A stretch of DNA of 9,377 nucleotides, taken from Actinomycetota bacterium (GTDB lineage Bacteria > Actinomycetota > Actinomycetes > S36-B12 > UBA10799). Below, piece after piece: positions 1 through 7,486 of this stretch. The first letter of the stretch is position 1. Each line of letters starts with the position of its first letter. Made by a program: the position numbers and the translations under genes. The DNA lies in assembly GCA_030837445.1 (NCBI GenBank), contig JAUPKM010000515.1, forward strand, positions 1-9,377, given 5' to 3'. Under the pieces are notes generated by a model, which did not search any database, had not been told where the DNA came from, and worked only from the letters and a program-made list of their open reading frames with translations.

Positions 1-602
1 CCACCAGCCTCGTCTTGTCAGGTGCCAACTTCGCAGTTCTGCTGCTCGGCGTGCTTGGTGTACTACTCGGCTCTCGGGAGTATTCCTCAGGTTTGATCAG
101 AACAACTCTGTCGGCCGTGCCCGCACGGTTGCCGGTGCTCTGGTCCAAAGTGGCGGTGCTGATCGGCGCGGGTCTTCCGGCGCTGCTGATCTCTGTGTCG
201 ATCGCTTTCGGTGCGGGCACCACCATCCTCACCAACGCAGGAGTGAACAGCGCACAGTGGGGCGATCCAGGAACGATCCGTGCGGTCATCGGTACTGCCC
301 TCTACTTGTTGGGAATCGGGGTTATCGGCATCGCTCTGGGGGTCCTGCTGCGTAGCATCGCCGGCGGTCTAGCGGTACTGCTCGGTGGCGTTCTGATCGT
401 GCCGACGCTGGCTGGCATCCTGCTGCCCGACAGTTGGGACTCGGTCTTGAAGTACCTTCCGTCCAACGCAGGAGCAGCCTTCACCACAACGTCGGCCATG
501 GATGGATCGCTCAGCCCCGCTATTGGGGCGACGGTATTCGCAGCCTGGATCGCCGCGGCCCTGATCGGTGCCGCCATCGCCCTCCGGAGCCGGGATGCAT
601 AA
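1..602 (+). CDS. ABC-2 type transporter permease, 5' end outside window
   Basis: This is the C-terminal part of an integral membrane permease subunit of an ABC transporter. The reading frame is open to the left edge (codons from base 3), so the true start lies outside; the roughly 200 visible residues compare with about 250 for the family, so perhaps 50 are missing. Visible are about five to six hydrophobic segments. Between the first and second lies a loop with the pattern REYSSGLIRTTLSAVP followed by SK, which is typical of ABC-2 permeases that pair with a separate ATPase (family knowledge). The protein ends in a short basic tail after a final Ala-rich membrane helix. The ATPase partner would be expected upstream, outside the window. 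The substrate cannot be told; such permeases move drugs, lipids or peptides. Family assignment is fairly sure, substrate unknown. Confidence 0.82.
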   Translation, partial: TSLVLSGANFAVLLLGVLGVLLGSREYSSGLIRTTLSAVPARLPVLWSKVAVLIGAGLPALLISVSIAFGAGTTILTNAGVNSAQWGDPGTIRAVIGTALYLLGIGVIGIALGVLLRSIAGGLAVLLGGVLIVPTLAGILLPDSWDSVLKYLPSNAGAAFTTTSAMDGSLSPAIGATVFAAWIAAALIGAAIALRSRDA

Positions 603-655
603 CTAAGCCGGCCGAGGCTCTCTACTTGGCTAGTCACGACTGATACCGGTGCGCG

Positions 656-675
656 GCGACCAGCATTCTGGTTGC
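656..675. repeat. Inverted repeat abutting the FUSC start codon
   Basis: GCGACCAG and CTGGTTGC form an 8-bp stem (one G-T wobble) around the 4-base loop CATT, and the ATG of the FUSC gene follows immediately at 676. There is no Shine-Dalgarno sequence in front of that ATG. The repeat could be a transcription-factor operator or an RNA hairpin. A weak promoter pair, CTGATA at 640-645 and CATTCT at 664-669 with 18-base spacing, would place a leaderless transcript start close to the ATG and the repeat over the -10 box. This is inference. Confidence 0.4.
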
Positions 676-2805
676 ATGACTGACGTGGATCCGGCCGACT
701 TCCCTTCGCGATTCCGAATGGCCCTCAGCCAGATCGGACGGGACAGCATCGAACCGCAGTGGCCGTCGGCCAGTTGGCTATCTGTGGTGCGTCGGGCGAT
801 CGTCCTCACGGCGGTGTTCGCGGCCGGCCTGCTCGCCGGTGACCTTTCGACGGCGATCTTCGCCGCCTTCGGCGCGCTGCAAATGGGCCTCCTGGAGGCG
901 GCCCTGACCCGGACCGCTCTCGCGCGACTGCTGATCGTCAATATCGTTGCCCTGACCCTGACCGTGTACATCGCGGCTTCGCTGGGAGGAACTTGGTGGA
1001 CGGTGCCGCTGCTGGGTTTCATAGCCCTGGTGCAAGGGTCGAACGTGGCATCCGGCCTGCTCCCGATGTCGACCAGCCTTGGCGCCCTGATCATCTGCGT
1101 CATCTTCGCCGGCCTGCCAGACGCCGCCGCTGTTGCACCGACGGCAGCCGCCTGGTTTGCGGCAGGTGCGTCCCTGCAGAGCGTCGTCTGGTTGCTGACG
1201 GCAACCGCGGAGCGGGCGCGGACCGTGCGTCGCATCCTGGCCAATAACATCCGGTCCGTGCAGCGCCTCCTGCGCGGTGGCGCGGTGAACGGCTGGCAGA
1301 GCCACACAGCATCTCTGAATTCGCAAGCGACCTCGAGAGTCCTCACCGGCAGCGGGTTACCGGAGAACGTGCGCGCGGCGGCCGAGGAGGTGGTCATCGC
1401 GACGTCGGCACTTCATCGCAGCGTTGTCGCCTGGCGGGTGCTGAAGGATCCTGGCTGGGCGGATCGACTGCGCATCGACGAGGCACTGCACCGGCTCGTT
1501 CAGGTGCTGGACGAGTCCCTGGGTCGACGTCGCAAAGTGGACTTCGACCGACCTCAGTTCGCGTCCCGCACCTGGGCCTGCGACACCGCCTTGGAAGAAT
1601 CCCTGGGACAGTTGCAGCAGGCAGTGTCTGACCTGCTGGCGGGGACAGGTCCAGCCGATCGTCGGGCAGTCGAGACCTCGCCGACACCGGCCGGACAGTC
1701 GCTGCTCGCGGCCCTTCGGGTGACAGTTCGGGCCGTCCGACCCAGCAACAAGTTGTTCCGGCACGGGGTGCGGTTGGCGCTCGCCGTGATGATCGCCCAA
1801 ACCCTGGCCCTTCAACTCGAGGTCGGCCACTCCTTCTGGATACCGCTGACGGTCATCTTCGTCGTCAAACCCGACTGGTCGTTCACCCTCGTGCGGTCGA
1901 CCAGCCGCTTCGTGGGCAACTTGGGGGCAGTCATCTTGATCCCGCTGGTGTTGGCAGCGGCCGGAGGTGCCAACTGGGCCGTGATCGCGACGCTACTGGC
2001 GATCAGTCTCGTCGCCTTCCGATACTTCACCGGGAACTACACCGCCGCCTCATTCGGGATCGCCGGAACCATCCTCATCCTCGACCAAGTCCTCTCCCCC
2101 AGTGATTCCCTCTACCGATGGCGGATCGTGGCGACCCTGATCGGAACAGCCATCGGTCTACTGGTGGCCATCGCGGTACCCAGTTGGTCGAGCAGGGGCA
2201 TCGCCGAAGAGGTCGCGACGTTGGCTGCCGGGTTGGACACCTGGTCACGATCGGTGTTTACCGGCCTCCTGCAGCCTGCCCAGGTCGCCGCGACCGAGTT
2301 GCGGAAGCAAGGTGGCGAGTTGCGATCGCAGTTGCTCGACCTCGTACCCAGAGCCGCGGCCACCTTGGCTGAGCCGTGGCCGAAGCGAGATCCGAGGTTG
2401 GTCTCGGCAGCGGTCGAGGCGGCTCAGCGAATGCATCTCATCTTGACCGCCCTCGCCTTCCACTCAACCCAGCTCCACGCCCACGACAGGCCAGGACTGC
2501 CGGTGAGTCCCGCCGCCAGCCACGTCGCCTTGGCCCTCGATGGCGCGTGCTCCGCCCTGGGGTCCGCGCCACCACCCTCCTGGGTGGCACCCGAAGTGGC
2601 GCCAAGGGTCGGGGCCGAGGAAGGGCAACGGGAGGCGCCGGGGTGCGGGCAGTACCCGATGACTGCGGAAGACACAGCCGTCGTGGCGCAGACCACTCAT
2701 GTGGCACAGGCCGCCGATGACTTCCTCTCAGCCGTGACCTACCTCGATACCCCGATCGCGCCCCGGGCAACGCCGACCGCGGGGATCGGGCCGCACGACG
2801 TCTGA
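676..2805 (+). CDS. FUSC family (fusaric acid resistance-like) membrane protein
   Basis: This is a predicted inner-membrane protein of 709 residues, the usual size of full-length FUSC proteins, which are thought to export aromatic acids or similar toxic weak acids. It has the typical two-module layout. A first bundle of hydrophobic helices spans about residues 36-178 and a soluble helical region 180-355. A second bundle spans about 362-502, and a soluble C-terminal region follows to the end. The second bundle carries the FUSC_2-like pattern: basic FRHGVRLALA, then FWIPLTVIFVVKPD, then an Arg-rich RSTSRFVGNLGA, and finally RWRIVATLIGTAIG. The ATG at 676 is preferred over an in-frame GTG at 649; neither has a clear ribosome binding site, so the start is uncertain by nine codons. 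The last 90 or so residues are Ala/Pro-rich and poorly structured. The gene stands alone, 73 bp after the ABC permease, and is convergent with the next gene. Substrate unknown. Confidence 0.88.
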   Translation: MTDVDPADFPSRFRMALSQIGRDSIEPQWPSASWLSVVRRAIVLTAVFAAGLLAGDLSTAIFAAFGALQMGLLEAALTRTALARLLIVNIVALTLTVYIAASLGGTWWTVPLLGFIALVQGSNVASGLLPMSTSLGALIICVIFAGLPDAAAVAPTAAAWFAAGASLQSVVWLLTATAERARTVRRILANNIRSVQRLLRGGAVNGWQSHTASLNSQATSRVLTGSGLPENVRAAAEEVVIATSALHRSVVAWRVLKDPGWADRLRIDEALHRLVQVLDESLGRRRKVDFDRPQFASRTWACDTALEESLGQLQQAVSDLLAGTGPADRRAVETSPTPAGQSLLAALRVTVRAVRPSNKLFRHGVRLALAVMIAQTLALQLEVGHSFWIPLTVIFVVKPDWSFTLVRSTSRFVGNLGAVILIPLVLAAAGGANWAVIATLLAISLVAFRYFTGNYTAASFGIAGTILILDQVLSPSDSLYRWRIVATLIGTAIGLLVAIAVPSWSSRGIAEEVATLAAGLDTWSRSVFTGLLQPAQVAATELRKQGGELRSQLLDLVPRAAATLAEPWPKRDPRLVSAAVEAAQRMHLILTALAFHSTQLHAHDRPGLPVSPAASHVALALDGACSALGSAPPPSWVAPEVAPRVGAEEGQREAPGCGQYPMTAEDTAVVAQTTHVAQAADDFLSAVTYLDTPIAPRATPTAGIGPHDV

Positions 2806-2836
2806 ACCGGCCGCAGGTTCGCACGCAGGCTGGCAC

Positions 2837-3127
2837 TCAGGAATTGGAGATCCAGGCGACGATCCGTACTCCGGCCGACAGCACGGCGACCACGATGATC
2901 GCCCAGGCTGACCACTGCACCGACGAATTGCTGACACCCGATCTGCGGTCGAGTCGAATGGCAAGGTAAGCACAGACTCCGGCAACCGCGGCGAGCGCCA
3001 CCCAGATTGCCGACAACGCGACAGCCAACGCTGCGCACAGCAAAAGCAGGATCGGTGCCATTCGACCCTGCACGTCACCGGTGGCGTCCGGGTCCGGGGA
3101 ATTGTCCTGAACGGGGTTGAGTTCCAT
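2837..3127 (-). CDS. Small membrane protein of unknown function
   Basis: This is a 96-residue protein that I do not recognise. It has a polar, Asp/Asn/Pro-rich N-terminal stretch of about 22 residues (MELNPVQDNSPDPDATG). A hydrophobic region at about 24-59 is long enough for two membrane passes, a short basic/polar loop (RLDRRSG) follows, and a last membrane helix sits at about 71-91. There are no catalytic motifs. The start is the internal ATG at 3127 because AAAGGGG lies five bases upstream; the frame is also open to a possible ATG at 3223, but that has no ribosome binding site and its extra 32 residues look non-protein-like. It is convergent with the FUSC gene, with only 31 bp between stops, and divergent from the PAS-GGDEF gene, so it could share a control region with the latter. 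The two neighbours give no firm hint of its job. Confidence 0.7.
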   Translation of the reverse strand: MELNPVQDNSPDPDATGDVQGRMAPILLLLCAALAVALSAIWVALAAVAGVCAYLAIRLDRRSGVSNSSVQWSAWAIIVVAVLSAGVRIVAWISNS

Positions 3128-3132
3128 GGCGT

Positions 3133-3139
3133 CCCCTTT
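3133..3139 (-). promoter_or_regulatory. Ribosome binding site fixing the small membrane protein start
   Basis: On the minus strand AAAGGGG ends five bases before the ATG at 3127. It is the only good ribosome binding site in this frame and decides against the upstream ATG at 3223. Confidence 0.65.
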
Positions 3140-3260
3140 CGCTGGTCCCGTCGCCGCAGCGAGTATCTCCAGCCTGCCAGCCCGCGAGGGAGTTGTCTGC
3201 CGCACGGCATCCGTCAGGTGCATTCAGTTGGTAGTTTGAGGAATCTCCACTCAGCCGTCC

Positions 3261-3265
3261 GGGGG
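3261..3265 (+). promoter_or_regulatory. Candidate ribosome binding site for the PAS-GGDEF gene
   Basis: GGGGG lies six bases upstream of the GTG at 3272. It is not a perfect Shine-Dalgarno match but is better than anything before the alternative GTG at 3218. Confidence 0.4.
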
Positions 3266-3271
3266 CACCTG

Positions 3272-5047
3272 GTGAACACCGACCGACAGTCCTACGAACT
3301 GGATCCCATCCTGGTACCTGTCCGCGACGACTCCGGCCATGACGTGGGCAGTTGCAGCGTCACGCTGCCAGACCCTGAGCAGCACCGAGCCGTTGCCGAG
3401 TTGGTGGCCAGTGAACGGCACTACCGACTGCTCAGCGAGAACGCCTCTGATGTCGTCTGCCTGCTGGATATGGGCAATGTGATGCGGTGGGTTTCATCGT
3501 CCGTGGAGTCGGTCCTGGGGTGGCAACCGGAAGACCTGTTGGGGACGAGTCCGCTCGAGATCGTCCACCCAGACGACCGCGCTGCGGTGACCGAGCGGAG
3601 GGTGGAGCTGTCAACGGGCACTGCCGCCGGCGCGCTGGAACTCCGGGTCCGACGGGCGGACGGTGACTTCCGTTGGATGTCGGTCCACACCCGACCGACC
3701 ATCAATGCGGCCGGGGTCGTCGACGGCGCCGTCCTGGGTCTCCGCGACGTCCATGACACCGTCCTGGCCCGCAACGCGTTGGCAGAGAGCGAGCATCATT
3801 ATCGACTGCTCTCCGCCAATGCCACCGATGCAGTGTTTCTGACGGATCTGACCGGTGTGGTCACCTGGGTGTCGCCGGCGATCAGGCAGGTGCTGGGCTA
3901 CGACCCGGCAGATCTGGTCGGCTCTGACCGTAACTCCTGGGTGCACCCGGACGACCTGCCACAAGTGGACGCGGTTGTCGCCCGCTTGATTGAAGGCGAA
4001 GTGGGGGTGGCCTTCGAGGTGAGAGGGCGGACGTCTGCCGGCGAGTACCGCTGGATGTCCGGGGTCGCCAGCATCGCTTTCGACCTCGACGGCGACGTGA
4101 TCGGCCTGATCGCCGCAATGCGGGACATCACCGAGCAGGTGGCCGCCAGAGAGCAGGCAGCTCGCAACGAAAGGATGTTCCACCTGGCGATGGATGGCGC
4201 ACCGCAGGGGATGGCGGTTGTGGCGCTGGACGGTACCTTCCTACAGGTCAACCCCGCGCTCTGCGCGATGCTCGGCCGGGACGAGCAGTGGCTACTGGCC
4301 CACTCGATCCAGGACGTGATGCATCCCGACGATTTGGATGAGGATCGCTCTGGCCGCGATGAACTTCTCCGCGGCGCCGCCAACGCCAGAGTCCGGGAGT
4401 GTCGGTGGCGAAAATCCGACAACACCGAACTATGGGTGCTGCAGTCGACGGGACTCCTGCGCGATGAGCAGGAACTCTCACTGTTCTACGTGTCGCACGT
4501 CCAGGACAACACGGCTGCCCATCGGGCGAAGATGGAACTGAGCTACCGCGCCAGCCACGACCCGCTCACCGGCCTGATCAACCGCGACCAACTGCGCGCC
4601 CGACTCTCCGAGGTCGTGAACCATCCCCCCCGGCGGGGCGGCTCGGCCGGCCTGCTGTTCTGCGACCTCGACTTCTTCAAAGGAGTCAACGACACCTACG
4701 GGCACGCGGCCGGCGACTTGGTGCTTCGGGCGACTGCCGAGCGAATCTCGGCCACCGTGCGCGCCTGCGATATCGTCGCGCGCCTCGGCGGCGACGAATT
4801 CGTGGTCGTGCTGTCGGAGGTCTACGACCGTTTCGCAGCAGCGACAGTGGCAGAGAAGATCCGCGAGGCCGTCAGCCAACCGATGTCGATAGACACCGAC
4901 CTCGTGCGCGTGACCATCAGCATCGGCATCGCCTGCGCCGGACCCGAAACCTCCCCCGACACCCTCCTGGCTCAGGCGGATGCCGCGCTCTACCAGGCGA
5001 AACACTCTGGCCGCGACCAAACCTCGACCTATGACGGCAACTCTTGA
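3272..5047 (+). CDS. PAS-PAS-PAS-GGDEF diguanylate cyclase
   Basis: This is a predicted cytoplasmic signalling enzyme that joins two GTP into cyclic di-GMP. It has 591 residues from the GTG at 3272; a GTG at 3218 would add 18 residues but lacks a ribosome binding site. No signal peptide or membrane helix is visible. Counted from 3272, three PAS/PAC units lie at about 48-162, 173-297 and 298-418, each with a PAS_3-like HPDD motif, and the first two with RWM in the PAC part. A GGDEF domain follows at about 419-586. Its active site reads GGDEF (506-510), and RACD five residues before it is the RxxD inhibitory site for product binding, so it looks active and feedback-controlled. DxLTGLxNR-type start (DPLTGLINR) and the metal-binding FCDLDFFK are present. 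No EAL or HD-GYP domain is present. No LOV-type flavin cysteine motif is seen; the sensed signal is unknown. It is divergent from the small membrane gene and 80 bp upstream of a secreted protein gene. Confidence 0.93.
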   Translation: MNTDRQSYELDPILVPVRDDSGHDVGSCSVTLPDPEQHRAVAELVASERHYRLLSENASDVVCLLDMGNVMRWVSSSVESVLGWQPEDLLGTSPLEIVHPDDRAAVTERRVELSTGTAAGALELRVRRADGDFRWMSVHTRPTINAAGVVDGAVLGLRDVHDTVLARNALAESEHHYRLLSANATDAVFLTDLTGVVTWVSPAIRQVLGYDPADLVGSDRNSWVHPDDLPQVDAVVARLIEGEVGVAFEVRGRTSAGEYRWMSGVASIAFDLDGDVIGLIAAMRDITEQVAAREQAARNERMFHLAMDGAPQGMAVVALDGTFLQVNPALCAMLGRDEQWLLAHSIQDVMHPDDLDEDRSGRDELLRGAANARVRECRWRKSDNTELWVLQSTGLLRDEQELSLFYVSHVQDNTAAHRAKMELSYRASHDPLTGLINRDQLRARLSEVVNHPPRRGGSAGLLFCDLDFFKGVNDTYGHAAGDLVLRATAERISATVRACDIVARLGGDEFVVVLSEVYDRFAAATVAEKIREAVSQPMSIDTDLVRVTISIGIACAGPETSPDTLLAQADAALYQAKHSGRDQTSTYDGNS

Positions 5048-5114
5048 CACCAGGTGACATAGTCGACGGCACGGCAACGAGTTGGCGCCATCCGACGGCA
5101 ACGGCGAGCGAGTC

Positions 5115-5120
5115 GAGGGG
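5115..5120 (+). promoter_or_regulatory. Ribosome binding site fixing the start at 5128
   Basis: GAGGGG lies seven bases upstream of the ATG at 5128, directly in front of a good signal peptide. It decides for this start over the in-frame TTG at 5044. Confidence 0.7.
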
Positions 5121-5127
5121 ACGTCTG

Positions 5128-5619
5128 ATGAATTTTCGTCAATCAGCGACGATTGCGGGGCGCAGTGTCGGTATCGCGGCAGTGCTCGGTCTGACTTGTC
5201 TGGCGCCCGCCGCGGCGGCAACGTCGGCCGCCCCTCCTGTGTCCAGTGCTTCACCCCGCGGCGAAATCCGCCCCGCCTGTAGGCCACCGACACCGCCGGC
5301 CGGTGCCCGCTTGGTCGGGATCAGCAATACCGGTGGGGTGCGGATGTGGACCTACACAGTGCCCACCAAGACGCCGGTGCAGGTGGTCTTGTACTACCTC
5401 AAGGCTGTCCCGCCGCAGGGGTACGGAATCCAGGGTTGGGGCGTGGGCGGCAACACCACGAGCAGCGGTGGCGGGCTGAACGCCTACAGCCGCGCCTGCA
5501 ACTACCTTGGCGTCAGTGCCAGCGCGACCAAGGGTCACCCCACGAATCTGCGAGTCTGCACCGGCCCAACCGCAGCGGTCTTGCAGCGGTGCGCGAACGG
5601 GCGCAACCCTTCCTCCTGA
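5128..5619 (+). CDS. Small secreted cysteine-containing protein of unknown function
   Basis: This 163-residue protein begins with a classical signal peptide: basic N-region (RQ, GR), a hydrophobic core around residues 13-27, and an Ala-rich cleavage zone (APAAAATSA) near 26-34. The mature part has a low-complexity linker and then a compact domain at about 55-160. That domain carries PPAGARLVG, an aromatic strand (MWTYTVP), a VVLYYLKAVPPQGYG segment and Gly/Ser-rich turns. The mature cysteines C51, C124, C144 and C155 could form two disulfides. The layout (Pro-Ala-Gly start, WTY strand, YY helix, then Pro-x-Gly) resembles small actinobacterial secreted domains that I recall only loosely, so no function is assigned. 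It lies 80 bp after the diguanylate cyclase on the same strand and could be co-transcribed with it. A hairpin terminator follows its stop. Confidence 0.72.
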   Translation: MNFRQSATIAGRSVGIAAVLGLTCLAPAAAATSAAPPVSSASPRGEIRPACRPPTPPAGARLVGISNTGGVRMWTYTVPTKTPVQVVLYYLKAVPPQGYGIQGWGVGGNTTSSGGGLNAYSRACNYLGVSASATKGHPTNLRVCTGPTAAVLQRCANGRNPSS

Positions 5620-5634
5620 ACCGGTGTGGCCCCA

Positions 5635-5654
5635 AGCCTCCTGAAGAGGAGGCT
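5635..5654 (+). terminator. Candidate intrinsic terminator after the small secreted protein
   Basis: AGCCTCCT and AGGAGGCT form a perfect 8-bp stem with the 4-base loop GAAG, starting 16 bases after the stop codon. There is no T-run behind it; such U-poor hairpins are common as terminators in actinobacteria, so it is a candidate, not certain. Confidence 0.5.
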
Positions 5655-5736
5655 CCCGACGCGGACGAGACACCGTAGACACGCGGACCGGCAGTGCAGC
5701 AGGGTGAATGCTGGTGTTGCCATGACGCGCAGGAAC

Positions 5737-5753
5737 CGCGGCTTGGAGCCGCG
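5737..5753. repeat. 7-bp inverted repeat over a candidate -35 box
   Basis: CGCGGCT and AGCCGCG form a perfect 7-bp stem around TGG. It overlaps the candidate -35 hexamer of the downstream secreted-protein gene, so it could be an operator, or a second terminator-like hairpin for upstream transcripts. Confidence 0.35.
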
Positions 5754-5772
5754 CCCTGTGGCGGGTTAGGCT
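5743..5772 (+). promoter_or_regulatory. Candidate promoter for the 505-residue secreted protein
   Basis: TTGGAG (5743-5748) and TAGGCT (5767-5772) are spaced by 18 bases and fit a housekeeping-sigma promoter (TTGACA/TANNNT). Transcription would begin near 5779, leaving a leader of about 50 bases before the ATG at 5829. Prediction by eye only. Confidence 0.4.
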
Positions 5773-5828
5773 GCCCAAACTGATCTTGACCCAGACCAGC
5801 GAGGCCCGGCCAATCGGAAGGTTCGAAG

Positions 5829-7346
5829 ATGTCCGCGAGAAGACTCGGAATTCTCACCAGTTCGGGGATCGTGGCTGCCGCGACCATCGTGGCCGGGCTG
5901 GCCACCCCAGGCGCCGCAGTACCTACGGGCACCGGGACAAATACAACGCCGGCCGCAGTGCAGGCGGCGGCCGGCAGCCCCACCGGACTTCACGCCACCG
6001 TCGGAGCAACCAGAGAACTGTCACTTGCCCAAGGTGTGTACAAGTCGAGGGCCACCAATACCCGGTTCACGCCGGGTGCCGGGCGCGTGGCCAGCAACGC
6101 CACCACTGCGTGGGAAGCCGGCTCCACCCGGGCGAACGCAAAGGGCAGCTTCCAGTACCGAATCGTCGAACGTGGGCGAGCAACTGGCTACTGGGTGCTG
6201 GGCACCGCGGTATCCGGGCGTTCCGCGTGGGGCCTCTACCCCCAGTACGCCACCTGTGACATCTACGACGGCGACCCACAGGCAGGCGGCGAGAAGGTCG
6301 GCGGCGATGTCCAGCCTTACATCTGCGACATCGGCAAGCTCAACTACGGCTACCAATGGCTGTACCTGCCAACATTCACCGTCCGGTCGGTCGTATGGTC
6401 CACTGTCCGAGGGGTGATCAGCCCTACCGGGGCCATCTCACTGGACAAGGGTTACCTGGGGTCTACCAACAAGAAGTTTGAACTGAACGGCAAGACAGTG
6501 CGAGCCGGACAGCCCGCAGATGCAATCGCCTCGGGTCGAACATCGAAGTGGTCGGCATTCCTACGCAGCGGCGAGGGCGGACTGCACTCGGCTCGGGGCG
6601 ACTTCTCCTACCGGATCGTCGAGAACGGCAAGCCCACACCATTCTGGATCAAGGGCTCCGCTGTGAACTACCGCGGCGCATCCTTCAGCCACACGAGTAC
6701 CTGCTCAGTCTTCCTCGGTGACCCCACCACCACGGGCGTAAAGGCTGGCTTCAATCCTTACGTGTGCAACATGGCCGGCGTCAACCTGTCCGGCCGTGGT
6801 GACTGGCAAGTCACTTTCACTGTCCGAGCGCGGACCGCGATTGTGATCAACGATGTGCTCCGAGCGAAGGACCTGCTGGCACAGGGGTGCACTGCAGACT
6901 CGACGGACTGCTCCTACGTGCCCAGTTCGGTCGTACCAGTCACCTACCCAGGCGTGAAGGTCGGCGTTGGCGACAACAACTACGGGGACACCCCCAACAC
7001 CTACAGATACGCCTGGTCCTACACCCGAAGTGCGACCACGAGTGGTGGCGTGACGGTGAAGGGTTCATACGACTGGGGGGTCGCCAGCGGATCGATCAGT
7101 ACGTTCGTCAATCACAGCGTCACTGACACTGACACCACAACGCAGACCGACAACCTACGACTCAACCCCCATGAGGCCGGCTGGCTGGTGCTCGCGCCTG
7201 CGTACGAGCGGATCACCGGAGACTGGGTGGTGAAGGTGGACGGCAGGCTGTATCGGCTACGGAACATCACCTTTGATCTGCCCGACCCCAACGGCTACGG
7301 CATCCTCTCCCAACACACCGAGCCGCTGCCCCCTGCTTCTCCCTGA
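5829..7346 (+). CDS. Secreted protein with internal duplication and putative aerolysin-like C-terminus
   Basis: The protein has 505 residues; GGAAGG lies seven bases before the ATG. A signal peptide is visible (MSARR, hydrophobic core about 7-24, cleavage likely near TPGAA at 26-30). The body is built from two diverged copies of a unit of about 140-150 residues, roughly 60-198 and 202-345. Shared landmarks are a YRIVE motif (110-114 and 261-265), Trp/Gly strands, TC then GDP (C143 and C292), PY(I/V)C (C166 and C313) and FTVR (183-186 and 330-333). Two more cysteines, C354 and C361, follow. The C-terminal part, about 370-490, is rich in Ser/Thr with alternating strand patterns, then GWLVLAPAYERITGDWVVKV and FDLPDPNGYG. 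This is reminiscent of aerolysin-like pore-forming folds and of secreted actinobacterial proteins ending in a VTGD-like motif, but only by eye. It is likely exported and disulfide-bonded. It seems to be a separate transcription unit. Confidence 0.75.
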   Translation: MSARRLGILTSSGIVAAATIVAGLATPGAAVPTGTGTNTTPAAVQAAAGSPTGLHATVGATRELSLAQGVYKSRATNTRFTPGAGRVASNATTAWEAGSTRANAKGSFQYRIVERGRATGYWVLGTAVSGRSAWGLYPQYATCDIYDGDPQAGGEKVGGDVQPYICDIGKLNYGYQWLYLPTFTVRSVVWSTVRGVISPTGAISLDKGYLGSTNKKFELNGKTVRAGQPADAIASGRTSKWSAFLRSGEGGLHSARGDFSYRIVENGKPTPFWIKGSAVNYRGASFSHTSTCSVFLGDPTTTGVKAGFNPYVCNMAGVNLSGRGDWQVTFTVRARTAIVINDVLRAKDLLAQGCTADSTDCSYVPSSVVPVTYPGVKVGVGDNNYGDTPNTYRYAWSYTRSATTSGGVTVKGSYDWGVASGSISTFVNHSVTDTDTTTQTDNLRLNPHEAGWLVLAPAYERITGDWVVKVDGRLYRLRNITFDLPDPNGYGILSQHTEPLPPASP

Positions 7347-7486
7347 TCCCCGACTTCACTCTCCCTCGGCTCGCTGAGCTCCACTCGTTTCCCGACCTCC
7401 CCCGGCTGTGGAAGGCCCTGTGGCCCTCGTCACATTGGTCGAGATCGGGTTTCTACCGGCCAGTAGCGGGAAGGAAGTGTTCACGA

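Noticed and set aside
630..1397. Long minus-strand open frame (255 codons) opposite the FUSC gene
   Set aside because: The translation is Arg/Ala/Thr-rich with no domain pattern, a normal shadow of a GC-rich coding gene on the other strand.
5044..5049. Perfect -35 hexamer TTGACA at the end of the cyclase gene
   Set aside because: No acceptable -10 box is found 16-19 bases downstream; it is mostly formed by the stop codon context.
5044..5127. TTG start at 5044 overlapping the cyclase stop, suggesting translational coupling
   Set aside because: It would put 28 polar residues before the signal peptide; the ATG at 5128 has a good ribosome binding site and begins the signal peptide.
5188..5199. 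Possible lipobox cysteine (C24) in the signal peptide of the small secreted protein
   Set aside because: The preceding residues G-L-T do not fit a lipobox, and an Ala-rich signal peptidase I site follows.
4478..5293. Long minus-strand open frame (271 codons) opposite the GGDEF domain
   Set aside because: The opposite strand has unmistakable GGDEF motifs; the antisense product shows no recognisable domain.
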